Below are positions 20,901 through 35,740 of a stretch of DNA of 64,000 nucleotides, one piece after another. Source of the stretch: Oscarella lobularis (lineage: Eukaryota; Porifera; Homoscleromorpha; Homosclerophorida; Oscarellidae); the NCBI RefSeq assembly GCF_947507565.1, contig NC_089186.1, positions 1,240,001-1,304,000 on the forward strand. Direction: 5' to 3'. Made by a program: the position numbers and the translations under genes. Under the pieces are notes generated by a model. The model was not told the DNA's origin, did no database searches, and saw only the letters and a program-made list of their open reading frames with translations. Position 1 is the first letter of the stretch, and each line of letters starts with the position of its first letter.

Positions 20901-23900
20901 TTGCAGGAAGTTCTGATGGCAGTGTAGCGGATTTTGTTTCGGTTTTAGAATGCGAAATGGGAGAAATCCACCAAAATAGAAGTCCAGTTCTTTCAGTCAA
21001 AAGTACAATTCTCTGGACTCTTTTGGCTCGCATTGTTGAAAGGGTTCCGGTGTCATCTCTATCTCTATTTCGAATGCCGTATGTTGTTCAGTTGCTAGGA
21101 AGAGTGCACGATAAAGTTGTCTTGCCCTCTGCTACGGAAATGATTGACGAAAAGTTGACGCATCTTCAAGTTTGTTACAAAACATGGTACTCTAACGTTC
21201 GCAGCTGGCTTGTTGAGGAGAAGTCTCGATTTGATAAAGGGGAAATGACAGTTGAAGAGTGTTCTTCATACAAGAAAAAACACGATAGAATTAGGGCATT
21301 TTCCAAATGTTTCTCAAGCGTAGGCCTTATCCCGACCACAGATGGCGTTAACAAAAGGATGAGTTCTTTTGCCGACATGGCGCGCCAGCTGATAAAGCTT
21401 CTCTACTATAAAGATCAATCGACTTCCCTAGTGTAAGTGAGTTGAATACGTCTAATATTTAATTAACTGCTTTTCTTTAGGATTTCTTTCGAAAAAGTAT
21501 TTGAAAAATGGAACGTGAAAATACACACAAGTGTATCAGACGTAAGGGAGAAAAAAATGCTAAGTACCAATTCCTGCGATCTTCAAAAAATGAAGTTTGG
21601 TTGCTTGGTTACGTATGCTCAAGCTTGTGAAACCCTTGCCGCCGTTGAAAATTGGCTGGCGCCTTTGCGTAAGCTTATGCCCATGTTGGGCTGCTTCACG
21701 GCAAACGCTAGTATTCTTTTTTCCTCGTACATGGAGCGAGAGATGCAGCAAATCGAAAAACTGAGCGCGACGAAAGGTTTAGACTTTAAGGATCCTCAGA
21801 AGGAGGATGCAGAAATTTCTGTTGCTGTACCGTTAGACGTAAGCCAAAATGATGAGAGATTGATTGTATGCAAGCTATTTCTGTCGCGTGCAGACGTTCA
21901 AGAAAGCACTCAAAGGGGCCAAAAAATCTTTGAAGCTTCTACTAAAGAACGACGCAAGCTACAGAAATGTTTCTATACTAGGACATGAACGTTTTCGAGA
22001 TGTCAGTATTAAAGCGGAGCTTGAAAAGCTTGTTCATTACGAAAAATTTGCGGAATCTTACCGTGAATACCTGGACGAAGTGTGGCAAGGCATGGTGGAT
22101 ATGAGTAATCTGAGACACTATTTTCGCCTAATTTGTGTAAGTGAAAATAATGGTAAAGTTCTAAAGTAAGTATTCATGTAAAATTACTAGGCTATTGAGA
22201 ATTCTTGCCAGCAGTACAGTATGGTTTTTGTTAGAGAAGACAGCGAGTTCCAAAAGCTTGTATCTGAAAAGGAGACTTTGATGAATGGTGAATATACTGA
22301 TCTTTAAAGATAAATATTATTTTTCTTGCATTAGCCGAAAAGATAACAACAGGCGAGTGCAGTGCTCTAAAAAGAAAGTTAGACAAAATCTTGCTTAATA
22401 CACCGCACGAGAAACTTCGCCTTTTCTTAATGGTAAGAATGCACTCCACAGCACGCAAAGCCAATTGTTTTCTTTTACAGGTTCAGGAAAGCCAAGAATT
22501 CTTCAAGCTCATACAAAAGGGTTGCTACTACTCGACGGAAGGACGTATTCGCTTTAAAGAGCAGGTGATCTGCTGGCCAATATGTCAAAGAGCTGAAAAT
22601 ACGTAATCTGCTTCATATAGGTCCAACTCATAACAGATCAACTTCAAAGTCAAGAGTACGACGAAACTGTTCTGAATCATTTGTTGGTTGCTTTTGAATG
22701 CGTCGCGCCTTTCACCAATCCTAGAGCAACGTTTGTGTATCTTCTAACGACATTGAATGAATCCGACAAATATTCTTATAACAATTGGATCAAGGAAATA
22801 TGCACAGTCAACAGTAACATGAATTTAGTCAAACTATGGTTTTCCAAGTCAGAGGTAGCCTGAAATGTGTTCGTGCACGAATTTATATTTATTCAAGTTC
22901 CCTTTATTGTAGGGTGACACAATAGAAAACGTTTTATTCTACTTGAAGGCTATTATGAAGAATGGAGTGATTACGTTTCTGTTGGGCGAAAAGGGACTTG
23001 CATTCGGCGCCGGAACTTGCTTTCTAGAGTTGAGATTTTCCGTTAAGGATGTTCGGAGTGCTCGAAAAATTTCGGTAGAGTTTGGCGGCGAACGGCATGG
23101 ACACTCTTCGCCTCGTGACTCTCTTCACGACTCGTCAGTACCGTTAGGCGGCAAATCATCGGAAACGAATTTATACGAGGCGTATAAGGCCAAACCTGAG
23201 GGACGTTCCGTGCCGTCTACAGCCGATCAAACTAAGCCAGAGATGCACGAAGTTTCTCGCATAATGAATTATGAAGAACTTGAAGACTTTGTTCGCAGGT
23301 TAAGCTTTATGGAGAATTCGGAGCATCAGAAAATGGTACGAGATTTTCAGACTCAGTTTGCTTTTTTTCAAAAGATCTTTGGAGTGTCAGTGGCGCTCTT
23401 CAAATTGGGCCATGGAGATCATCAAGGAACTTCGGAATGCGATTTTACCGAGCCTGATCTTGCAAAGATTCTTCAAAATAAAGAAGCTTTACTCTGTGAG
23501 TGGCAAGAGAAGATTAAGGGCCTTCGTACCGAGTACCCTCAACTATTGCTTTTTGGTATCCGAGCTGTCTATATTATCGCAGAGGCTCTTAGCCAAAGAG
23601 AAACCTGCGTCTCCTCTGATTTCGTGCAACTCACCAGTAAAATATTTGACGCTACAGGAGCGGCTGTATTGGAGCTGAGAAAACTCGTTGAAGACGTCTT
23701 GAAACGTCGTAGCGATACTCTGCCAGAGCAAGAAAAGAAGTCTTCAATATTGAGCACTGCTGGTGCGTTTCTAAGACAAATAAAAACAGAAAAGAGCCTC
23801 TGTTCGTCTCCGTTGAGAAGAAAAGCTATGGAAAAGGGTGTAGGACATTGCCTGCATTTTGCTCTTGGGTTTGACAGACCTCGGATTTTCAAGCTGATTT

Positions 23901-26900
23901 TTAAATTGTACAATGGGTTTCCAGAATCGTTTGAACTGTTTCGTTGCACTAAGGCAACCTTGAAAGAAGATCTCGATCTGTTTCTGCAAAGAGCTTGTGA
24001 GTTTCCGCGCCGAATGTTTACTTTGGTCGAGGTGAACAAACTAACTATTGAATTGCAAGAAGCGCTTCTGAGATTTCAGATGAATAAGTCGTTGAAATTT
24101 AAGGTCAATGTGTGTTATATTCTTACGGCGAATGTAGTGTTTCACGACATGCCTTGGGTTCAAGTAATTCAGCACAAAGAAACAGAATTGGCAACAACAA
24201 ATCAAGAAATGAAAAAATACTTTAAAATTTGGGTTCAGGACTACTACAACGTCCGTGTTCCTATTTTAGTTTATGGTGAAGCAGGCAACGGGAAATCACA
24301 TTTCATCAGAAGGCAGCTTAAGAGTTTCTGTAAAGAACAAATCTGCTTCATTGCAGTTCACGAAGCATTCACTCCACTGCTCGCTATTCAAAAACTTCAA
24401 AAACTTTATCGGAGACTAACCAAGCCTTGCCCAGCTTGCATTTACTTCAATTTTACAATTCCTTCTCCTGAAGAGCCAAGCGATGACATTAGTCGAGCCG
24501 AATTCGATCGCTATGAATACAATGACTGAAATGTACTGGTTTCTGTTTTCCTTGATTTGTATGGGATTTGTCGAGGACATCGAAACAGGAGAGTCGTTTC
24601 GTCTTTTGGGGGATTGTGCATGGCAGATTTACATTGAAGTGCCTTCAGGTCACAAAGGCAGTAATATTGATTCGTTTCTGAGTCGATTTCCACTCTTCTA
24701 TAATTTCGGCATCTTTCACGAAGTATCAACAAGCGAGCTGTTTGACATTGGCGACGGTGTTCAATTAGTTTGCAAATATTTACAAGCTTACGAGAGTAAA
24801 GACATTGACATGTTAGCGGAAGAACGGAGACAGCCAGAAAAATGGAAATGGGGTCTTCGGCGGTTATCTAAGAAGTCGAAAAGTGCGAAGTTAGAAATTG
24901 TGAAATTTTCTCCTCGTCCGAACCTTAGCGAGGAAGAGTGCTACCGTTTGTTGGCTAAGTACATGCCTGATCACGCAAAAGAAAGAAAACTGTCTCAGGT
25001 GTTGTTCGTGAAGTACATGGAAAGACGTTGTCGAGCTTTGGATGAGTCCTGCTACTTCAATTTCAATACAGGTTTCTCGAATCTTGGATCAACTCTTATT
25101 TCTGCTATGCTAGATGAAACAAATACAATGTGCAAAGCAGCAAGGAAATTTACAGAAGAAAATTTGGTGCTCATTATATATGATACTGCAGACAGTAACG
25201 CTAGTTTTGATTTTCTTTGCCTACATCCGCATAAAATTGATAAAGGAAGGAAAAATCGCTTGGAAAGAATAGGATTTGAAATACCCAGCTTGTGGGAAAT
25301 TAACCAAAGAACAGTACTGGATCGCCGCCTATCAAAAGCATTTGGTATAAAATTGCAAGAAGGGCGCTTATCTCTTATTGACAGGCATGAATACGTGCTG
25401 ACTCCTGACTATGCAGTGAAAATGTTTGCTATGAACGAGAGACGACATTGCGGCGTTCCTGTAATCATAGAAGGAGAAACCGGGGTGGGAAAAACAAAAC
25501 TTATGGAGATGCTTTCGCTTCTTTGGAATCGGTCTGTCTGCGAATCCAAATTGAAAGTGGCTAGTCAAATGACTCAAATTTTGCGGGAAAGGACGGAAAG
25601 AAAGGGAGAAACTAAACAACAAGTGTCCGCTTTGAAAAAAGTGTTGAATGAACTCGAAAGCATAGAAAGAAATTCAGAAGTTTTTTCGAAATTTGAAAAA
25701 TCCGACGTCGTTGAAGTCTGCCGCGAATTCTTCAAAATTTCTGCTATTTTATCCGTTCATCTGCGAAACGTAGTAAGTGATAATGAGAGAAAAACGACGT
25801 TGATCGGGAAAGTGATTGAAAAATTAGACGACACTAAATGCATTGATGCTCCATTTACAGCAGAAATTTTTATAGCCATTTTCGGCAGCCAAGTGACATC
25901 GAATTTTTTCAAGCTTAGCGTTCACGCTGCACTTACGCCCGAAGATGTGAAGTCTTTTATGAAAGATAAAATAGCGCTAGCTCAACGTCGGGATTTTTAT
26001 CATAGTGCTATGGTTCCTTCCGTTGTTGTCTTTTTTGACGAAATCAATACCTCGTCGTGCATGGGCTTGTTTAAAGAAATTTTGGTTGACGGAACTTTGG
26101 AAGGCGAAGTTTTACCTAAGAATCTGTTTATTGCTGCTGCGAGCAATCCGCATCGCAGCAGCAGCACTGTAATTAGAAGTAATTGGGAACAAGAGGATTG
26201 GGTATTAGGAAATTACTACGTTCGCCCACTTCCACCGACTTTACAGCGCCTTCGATGGGATTACGGAGCGCTCGAACCTGAACAAGAAAACGCCTACATT
26301 ACTCAGATTTTCTTGATGGGGCGTTGCTCAGATCGGGAAATGTCCGGCGACATCCTCGCCGATCGCATTTCTAAAGCTCAAAAGCTGATAAGAGATTTTG
26401 CCCGTAAGCAACTGGAAAATCATTTTTCTAAAACCGAAGCAGAGGTTCGAGCAAAAAGCTGCGTCAGCCAACGTGACATCCAGCGAGTATTCACCTTCTT
26501 TGACTTTTTCATAAAGTCTCCAAGTTCTTCCCCAGATTCTTTCCGAAGTCCAGAACATGCGCTGTGGGTGTCCCTTGGGATTGTGTATTATATCAGGCTT
26601 GATGCAGAATATCGCCAGCTATTTAGCAGACGAATGGACGAACTTTCGGAACATTGCATGGGTCCTAAATTCCAAGAAGCGTTTGAAGACGAAATTGACT
26701 TTTATGTTTCTCACATGCACTTGCCTAGTGGTGTGGCGAAAACCAGGGCTCTGAAGGAGAACTTATTTGCGATTGTTGTATGCACTGTTTGCCGTATTCC
26801 ATTGATAATAGTTGGAGCGCCCGGCTTGTCAAAGACACTATCTTTTAATTTGGCGTCAGCAAATATGAAAGGAGCCGAATCGCAAAACGAATTCTTTCGC

Positions 26901-29900
26901 TCTTTTCCGGCTCTTGATGTTCATCATTATCAGTGCTCAAGACGTTCAACGTCTCTTGAAATTAAACGAGTTTTTCAAAGAGCAATATCTCGACAGAAGA
27001 ACCACGAGAAGTCTGGTCTTTCAGTCAATTGCGTTGTGTTCATGGATGAAGCAGGACTTCCGGAAGAGAGCCATGAGTCTCTAAAAGTTTTGCACTGTTA
27101 TTTAGACAGATCTGAGGTTTCGTTTGTTGCCATAACGAATAACATCCTTGATGCAGCAAAATCAAACCGCGCTGTGAGTCTCTTTCGGCCAAAAATGGGC
27201 CTGGACGACTTACAGACTCTCGCTTCAGAATGCTTGGGCAGTCGAACTCCGCTTGCTCAGAAGGGCAATAGATTTTGTGATCGATATTTAAAGTTGATGA
27301 CAAAGGAAGAGTTCAAAAAGTTTTTTGGACTACGAGACTTCATTTATTTTATTCGTTACCTTCGCCGTCACCGTGATGCAGCCTTTGGAACAGAGCAAAG
27401 ATCCATGTCTCAACTCGTTCTTATGGCTCTTGAGCGCAATTTCAATGGAATTTCCAAACCTCTGTTTACAGATCTGGCGAGCAGCTTTTTGTCAGCATTA
27501 GACGAACCGAAATCTTTAGCTCAACTCAAAACCAGAAATGTTGCTCAAATTCTAAAGGACAGTTTGAAGGATCATTTAGAAGCAAAGGGAGAGCTTGGTG
27601 GCGACGCAGAAGTGCGTTATAAGTTGATCATTGATACCAGCGAGGACGACTCCATGACTCGTTTGCTCTTTCAACACGGCGTCTTGGAAAAAGGTCCTAC
27701 TCGCATCTTCTCTTGTGATGATTATCCAAGTGACAACGATCTAGGAAAGGTGCACGTGATCTCTTCAATAAGGCACGCTGCTTTTGAAGGTTGCACTGTG
27801 ATTCTAAGTCAAACAGACGACATCAACGAGAGCTTCTACGACTTGTTTAATCAACGCTTTCGTAAAATCGGCGATCGCTGCTATGAAAATATAGCGATCG
27901 GTTCTCATTCAAAGCCTTGCCGTGTCAATCCAAGTTTTCGTTGCATTGTTCACGTGCGACAGTCAGAGTTGCAGAACATTCCTCCGCCGTTTTTGAACCG
28001 TTTCGAAAAGTACCTTGTTTCGATTGAAGACTGGCTGGAAGATTCCATTGCCTCGCTGCCTCCTGTTTTGGGGAAGGCTGTGCAATTCGCTCGCGATAAA
28101 GTGGGCTTGTTTGAAAAAATTCTAGGTTCAAAAAATTTGTACGGGTGGACAGATCAGACGGTCAATTCATTGTTTTTGGAAATGCTACCAAAGTTAGGAT
28201 CGCCGGAGGCGAAGGAACGACCGCCTCTATTTGATAAAAGCAGTGATGAAGAGACGAAAGCCGAAGTAGACTGTACCAGCCTTGTCGACAGCGAGCCGCA
28301 TCAGGCGGAGGTTTCTGACTGGCTGAAAAAGGCACCTGACATTATACGTCATCTCGAACGGTGCATTCGCGAAAATTGCAAATTTTCAGCATCATCATCT
28401 CTTCGCTCTGAAGCGGAAAGTATCTTGTCTCTGACATGTTCAGACTTAACTTCTGATATCGCTTCTGCGAGACAGTTGCTAATAAACAATCCGTCTTTGA
28501 TTTCCGAATGGCTCACTAGCTGCATTGAAAAGTCCACGACTGGCTCGGCGGAAGGAGAAATGAATTTTCCTGTTTCTCTACACGAAGGGTTTGCGTTTTC
28601 GTGCTTAGTTCAGTGGATGGTTCGTCACGTCTGCGTTCGTCTCTTGCAAATTGCTACTCCGGAAGCGATTATATTAAACTCGAGGACGTTACCAAAAGTG
28701 TACATTAACCACTACTTACAGAACCAGCATCATTTCTCGTTGAAGAAACTGGTATGCAGTTTTGACCTCTGCAATTCGTTGTTTAAAACGGTGTGCTACA
28801 CTCGAACATCTCCGGTCATTCTCAGTTGGTCAGACGGTGCTGCAAGCGTGGAAATGTCTACGGAGTCATCTTGTTCTTTGCTGGATTGCGTTGTCTGCAA
28901 GCTCGAGCACGTCTCTTCTCTAGATAATCTGCGCTTGCGGATAAAGGAATATTTGGCTAGAAGAAGCAATCTTTTTTTAATGGTTGTAAACACAACTCAG
29001 TGCACGCAAAGGCAAATCAACATTGCTCGAACTCTGATCGAAGAAAATGAAGAGAAGACTGGGAAATCGTTTCTCCTGCTTCTTCATTTTCCAGAAAGTG
29101 TAGGAACCTCTCACTATTGCTATCAATCTCTCTTTCTGCACGGTTGGAATTACGTTTACTTAGAAAGAGTATCGGAATTTATTGACGAAGACATCGTTGA
29201 TGTCGAACAATGGATGAAATTTGCCTACAATGAAAATAGCGATTCGGAGAAGAAGAAGTTTACTGACAATCTTAGAAACACTCTTCTTCCTATTTTGCCC
29301 GATGCAGCACGTTCTGCTTTGTCAAGAGTTGTATTAGGCGGCGGCAATAGCGACGGCGAAGAGTTAATTTTCAATAGGCCAATGAGTCTTCTCGATAGGA
29401 CCACTCTTTTGAAGAAAAAGGTTGGTCAAACAACTAAATTTTCAAAAATCATACGTAAAAAATTTTCCCGCTATTGGACTCAATCAATGGTTTGTAAGTA
29501 TCTAATGTCGGCAGCTATATTCGTGACAAACTGTGACTCTGTTTTGACTGTCGGACAAACGCTAGACAATAGAGTGATAACGCTGTTGCAGAGCTACTTT
29601 GCCTATACTCTACAACAGCTAAACAAAGGTTTTACCATTGAGCTACTTTTCCGAAGCAACGTCAGTTCTGTTGTAGAGAATCTACTTTTTACTTTGTTAA
29701 AACGTCTTCCTGATCCTGAAATCGCTGATATATTTGCTCGATGCTACTTTAATGCCCAGCAACCGAAGGAGTGCACACCTTCAAATTTTCCCTTCTTCGG
29801 TGATCTGTGTGCAGCTATAGATCATAAAGTGGACGAGTTATTGGCAGAAGAACAAAAGCGTTTGCCTGATTTCAATTTTGACGAGTCCCATGGCAGCGAG

Positions 29901-32900
29901 GAAATGGATAGGAGTAAATTAGAAAGAGACGTTGCTGAGCGTCTCCATGCGTTTCTTTGTGAAAAGTCTGCAGTCAAACACAAGAGCCTACCGTTAACTG
30001 CATTTCGAGCTCTCCGCTCAAATGAATTTCTGTGGAGGTGCTACTTCGTTGACTTCGTTCGGTCGAGGCTGAACTGCGAATTTGACGAGTTTGACGGTTC
30101 TGAAGGCATTCTTTCGGAATGGCTAGATTGCAAGGTTTCAAAGGAAAAGAGTATTTCGCGCTGTTATGTAAACTTGCATGTATCTTCGAAAATGAAAAAA
30201 ATGGACATCGGACGAACGTTCAATGCTCTGCGATCGTTAACGGCCCTAAGGCATCTGCGCTCTGTCTATCAACAGCAGGAGGTGGTTTTGCCATCATCAG
30301 CCGTTGTCACTCCGGAAAAGCCTGTTGAGCTGAAAAAATGCGAGGAGCGCTTCTACGATTTCGCTATCTCCGCTTTGTTCTACTTCTTGAAAGAGATTTG
30401 CACTAATTTTGCTTCCAACACCCCCGAATTAGCAACAACCGGTTTCACTACCGACCTTCCTACTACTGGAAGAAACGTTACTGAATTCCCTATCACCGAG
30501 ACAAACGCTACGAGACGGAGTCAAGCTAAATTTGGTGAATGGATCTCGGCGTATCATGCAAAGAGTTGTACGTTCACAGACAGATCTAAGCGCAATATGC
30601 TAGCTAATTTCTTTTTTAGTGCTCATCTCTTTCAAGTCCGACTAGCTTTTTTAAGGCTATAAATTCCTCAGAAGAGTATCTAAGGAGGCATCGAATAGTT
30701 CACTGCACCTATCTTCTAGCGAAGCGTTTCAGCAACAATACTGGGTATGAAGCAGGATGTGACATGGTTACTAGACTACTTAGTGAAAAGGGAGGGGCGA
30801 TTTCTTTTAAGAGTGCTATAAACAGCGGTTTGCAGAGCATCGCCAAAGCCGCTTCAGGCGGAAGCAGCGTAGAACTTTCTTTCTCTTCATCTCGTTTTTC
30901 CAAGGGACTTTTCGTTTCCGAGCTCTGTTTTTTCTTCTTGCCCTATTTGGGCAAACCGGCTTTGACTTGCAATGAAAGCGAAAACGACTGGGATGTTTTT
31001 CTGGCAGTAATTGACAGTCAGATTCAGTGGATAGGCACGGACGCTACGTCGGAGGCTAAATATGGCACTATACTTTTCAAAACTCTTCAATTGTTACTTA
31101 CTCAGGCTTTAGCTTCAAAACATGGTACAAAACCGGAACTAAGAACAAAGTTTGGACAGGTGATAAAACATGCATATAGGTGCTTTTGCAATCAGTTAAA
31201 GATTTTTTGCAGCTTCGAACGGTCATCGGTAGTTACCTTTCTTCTCAAGCGCCTCCCGCCGGTGACGGTCCTTTTTTTCCCATTTGCTATGAAAAGGTAT
31301 AAGTGAATTTCATTAATTGCAATCATCTTTGCACATCACGAGCATTAACCAGGTTGTCCAAAGCCCTTTATCAAGCGTCTACTTTCACTGCGTCCTTTCT
31401 AAGTTTATGGAAACGTGGATGAAGTCAAGTTTCTTTATTATTCTTAGAGACTTGAGGAAAATGCGAGAGGTACAGTATATTGTTGGCAAGTACGACTGTA
31501 TGTGAAAAACACCAATGTGCAGGAGATCGATGGGCATAGTTGCACTTCTCCTATTAGAAGCGTGTTGCGAATTGAGTATCAAGCTCTAGTTCAGGTGACG
31601 ATTTGCCGATTGGCAAAAGGATTCGGCGATTCTGACTTTATCGACAATGTAGGAAAAGGCATAGATTATTCAAAAGTGTGTTTTCTATACGTATATGCCT
31701 TGTAGGTGCTACGTCGAGAAAGTGAACAGACAGATTTGAAAATTATTTTTGAAGAACACAATTCTCATAAGCAATCGCTTCTGCATCATTTATCTGTGAC
31801 GTTTAACAGCACAAGGAAGCTACATCAGCTTGTCACATCGTTTACCGATAAAATTGGCACTAAGTGCTCAGCGTTTCCCTGGATGAATGAAATCAAAGAG
31901 TCTCTCGGTGTAATTTTATATTCGTAACGTTGTTCAGTGATATATTGATTGGTGCTTTATCTCCAGGATTCTTTCACGGGAAGCATTTTTGCTCCACTTG
32001 ACCAGCGTGGCGAACTTCGGAATAGTGTGAAACAAACGCTTTTACAACTTGCGGGTTCCAACGTGAGAGAGCTTGAAGCACGGTGTCGGTTCGTTAGCAT
32101 AATCAGTATTCATATTGTAAATTCATGACGCCACGCATTAATTTAGTTTGGAACTGACAAAAAATCCCGATTTGAAGCCTTGGCTAAGAATGACATTACT
32201 TGTTTGCTTTTTTGAAGTGCATTTTGAGAAAAAGTAGGTTCTTTTCATCACTGTTTAGTGGGTTTAATGCGGAAGTACAATTATAGATCGATTGCTCAGA
32301 CTTCGCAGAAGACATAGCCAAGGGAAAATATTTTGGTTTTCTAGAGTTTGAAGAGAAACAGCTTACGTTAATTACTTGCTTTGTCGACTCAAGCCGAATG
32401 ATTCCGAAGAGAAAAGACACTTCTCTGCATCGTTCAGAAACAGGTATTTTCCAAGAATCTTTGTTTCTGCTCTTACTTTAAGGCGTTTTTCCACACAGAC
32501 CCGATTTTAAGCCTATTTGATCCTGAAGGTATGAAAGCAAAGATTTCATTGAAGTTGATCCACCTAATTGTCTTTATTCTTAAAGATGCATCTGCGGTTG
32601 ATCTGCAGTATGCTTTGGTACAATTGGCAGCAACTGCGGCAAGGCTTCCCAATGGAACGAGCCATCTCTGGACTTACGTTTTTTGTCCGGAGAACATAGA
32701 AGGATCTCACCTCTGTGGAAATATGGTAGATAGATAGCAATAGAGGTCTTTACTTTCTCTTCACGATCCAATCTCTTTCCCCTAAGCATCAAGCGCCAGT
32801 AGCAGTGAAATCGGACGGCGTAAATTCTTTGGACTGCGGTTGCGGCTTGTCTGCCATGGATTATAAAGGATCGCTAACTCTACACTCAAGATCCTTGCTT

Positions 32901-35679
32901 CTTTGGATGAATTTTGGAGCATTTGCCCTTTCTCTACTTACTCAATCTCAAGCCGAGGAAGCAATCAAAGGTTTGTCTATTATAGTTGCATGGCATGTCT
33001 TAATTAGTTGATCTTTCAGGGTACATCATGTCTGGAAGGCAGCCGGTGAGACAGTATTGCGCTCAGCAGGTGCAGCACCTGTGGACTCATCTTGCTCAAA
33101 GCTTGCACTTACTTTACGAGGAGCTAGCTTTTTTTTGTTTCTTCGTGCCTTGAGAAGTTTCTTCAGGTTCTTATAAAGTATACATACATGTTTTCTGCTT
33201 TAGTGCTTTTTAGATTACTAGTCAGTCTTCCTCGGCGCTTTCCACCGCTGTCTTTGCTTCACGTCGTGACGTGCAAAGATACGAGGAAATTTTCCACGAA
33301 GAGGTTTATCTCCCAGTTTTGAGAGGCTTCCAGAAAGACGTATGTTAATTTGAATGGTAAAGCAAGCAGCGTTGAGAATGAGTGTGTTTTCCTTTTTGCA
33401 GCGTGTTCAATCATCTCTTTGGCATCAAGATTCTTTCATTTCTACGGCGAGGTCGAGTTAAAGAGAACTGCAAATTTTTCTTAATAATGTTTCTATTTAA
33501 TAATTAGGAAGTTTAGTCGAGCCTATCCTTCTGATGCCACAATTGAGCAGTTTGTGCATTGTTTGGAATATGTTAAAGCAGGTCATGGATCTGAAATGCT
33601 TGCAGTTCTGTTTAAATATTTTGCTGAGAAAGAGCGACTTCGCGTCGGCGGCTTGCTTTTACCACAACTGATCGAGTTTTACATGTGGCTAACTGAAGAC
33701 GTGTGTCATCTTTTAACTATTGAACAGGCTTCTTCAAAGCCCATTGCCGAGCTTGTTACCAAAATTGCTGATAGTTACGCTGAGGAAAAAGCTGAGCACA
33801 TTAAAAAGCTCTTTGAAAATGTCAGAGGTAAAACACTAAGATTTCCTTGCATTTTAGACAATGACATGCCCTGCGTTTTTCTTCAGATCAATATAACAAA
33901 TATGTTAAATTGGTTTCTGGAGACGTTAAAGGAAGTCGCGAGGGAGTGTATCGCTTGTATGAAATTACAGAAAAGAGTGTTCTTCAGAGCGATCGAAAAG
34001 GCGAAGGTCTCGATGCCTTCTTTTCCGCTATTGAAGATCTGGTACGCTTTTTCATATATTAAAGTTTGCAAAATTAGAGGATTCTGAATTTATAGATCAC
34101 GAACCAGAATCAGTTTCTTGAACTTGCCTATCATGAGATTGGAAAAGGGATTTTTCCAAACTATTTATCCTCAAATATGGTAACCATTCAACCTCTGCAA
34201 GTTGTGCTTCCTAGCTGTTTGCTGGGTGACATATCACCGTCTGAACTTGACAAGTAAGTGTACTCATAAAAAATAAATTTTAGTAAGACTTCTCTAATAC
34301 ATTCTTGATTCCTTAGCGGTCCATCAGATAATGGCGTGTGGAAATTTGGTGCTGACTTGCTCAAAATAATCCAAAGAAATTATTTGTACGTTCCTGGGGT
34401 TGGAATAGAAGAAGACGTTGGTGCAGGGTATAGCCGCTTTGGATACTCTAATTTCGACTTTCGTCGCATTCAGCTTTCAGTCATGGAAACCTTTATATTT
34501 GGAAAACCGCAGATTGCCAATCCCGTTTGCATCAGAAGAACGACCTTTTTTAAAAGTAAGGTTGAGATAGGCAGGTCAGATTCTGTTTTCAGGTATGCTT
34601 CTACTGCACCGCACCTAAATCATGTATGCATTGGTGATCTTTAGACAAGATTTATTCTCCAGAATGGCATTTTTTAGACAGCAACTCCCAGAGCAGTTTG
34701 CAGTAAGACATTAACATTTCTAACGACATGCAAGCCTTACCATATGATGAGTCTTTGTTGTTACAGGCGGAACTTTCTTCGGACTTATTGATCGGCGCCG
34801 AAATATTGTTTCACGATTTGAGCTACGAAAATCTCAGCGATGTCCTCAAATGTCTTCTGACCGTTACAGGCGATTTTTGTCAGGTGAGAAGCTAATGCGT
34901 CCTTAATTTATTTGTAAGCGGCGATGAATTGTCTATATAGGTCAAGATGAAAGAAAGCGATGAAGATAGAGCAAAATGCAGCGAACTAAAAGATTTCTCT
35001 CTAGAGGAGTTTTCGAAGTTCTCTTCAACAGTAGAAGAACAATGTTTCAGTGATTTTTCTGTTGCCTCAAAGATTGGCTTGCGCCGGTAGTTTTTGCACT
35101 TTCTTTCTCTAAAGGATGGCTACAATAGGAATTATATTTTTTATGCATGCAGGCTTGGTGAAGAGCAAATCCGATGGCTGCTGGAGATACGAGTGTTTCA
35201 GCTGCACGCGGCGTTTTGCTTCTTTTTTCGAAAGCTAGAAAACGAAGACTATGAATATGCGCATCTTCCGCTTACAATAAAAGTTCGTCTGGAAAAGGAT
35301 GATCGCGAAGCGATAGTTAAAGCAGTAAAAGGTTAGTATAGAATTTTCTTCAAAGACTGCAAGCCGGAGAAGTCTTCAATCATGCATGTTATAGATCAAA
35401 CAGTCGGTCCTGAGCTTCTTCAAAGTTTAAAAGATTTGGATCAAGCTCTTCACGCTCCTGAAGCTGTAATTCACATGAACCGCAATCCACAGGTAGAAAT
35501 TAAGATGCTCGCAAACATACTATATACGCGAGAATTGACAGTATCGAATTCTGTCGTAGGAAACGTTGCGGACTTACTTGGAACCCTTTTACGACAAAGG
35601 CGACTTTATTCTCTCGTTGTTCTCTGGCTCCGTTCGGCTTAAACACTCCGTTCAGGTTAGGATGTGCATCCGAGGGTAA
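17903..35679 (+). CDS. RNF213-like giant AAA+ protein, copy 1 (frameshifted)
   Basis: RNF213 is a dynein-like six-unit AAA+ machine with a C-terminal E3 module that acts against pathogens and in lipid and vascular biology. Exon 1 (17903-17948, MAEANRSAWEPQTYQ) splices through a GC donor to exon 2 (18092-18662). About 20 stalk exons follow. A giant exon (22913 to about 30570) holds the AAA core: AAA2 Walker A GEAGNGKS (24275), AAA3 GETGVGKT (25473) and Walker B FFDEIN, AAA4 GAPGLSKT (about 26813) and FMDEAG. Small E3-scaffold exons run to the stop at 35677-35679 (MCIRG-stop), collinear with the end of human RNF213. No RING lies where expected, between the AAA core and the E3 scaffold (about 30250-30350). 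The RZ region (about 32640-32720) reads FCPENIEGSHLCGNM, then LDCGCG. Lesions against copy 2: a 1-nt loss near 18440, a 2-nt loss near 24517 and a 4-nt difference near 30560. It may be recently inactivated, or contain assembly errors. Confidence 0.8.
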
Positions 35680-35740
35680 GAGACATTAATTTAAAGATAT
35701 GTCCCAGAAAGTTGATTGTAAGAACCCCATACACTTATAG

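Noticed and set aside
23569-24039. Long minus-strand open frames antisense to the RNF213-like exons (also near 36414-36869, 48009-48443, 49977-50432)
   Set aside because: They lie fully opposite well-supported coding exons, have no domains or splice context and follow from codon composition.
32640-33160. A normal RZ or RING finger in RNF213-like copy 1
   Set aside because: Only three or four Cys are placed as in RZ fingers, the NGH His is absent, and the spacing does not fit a RING.
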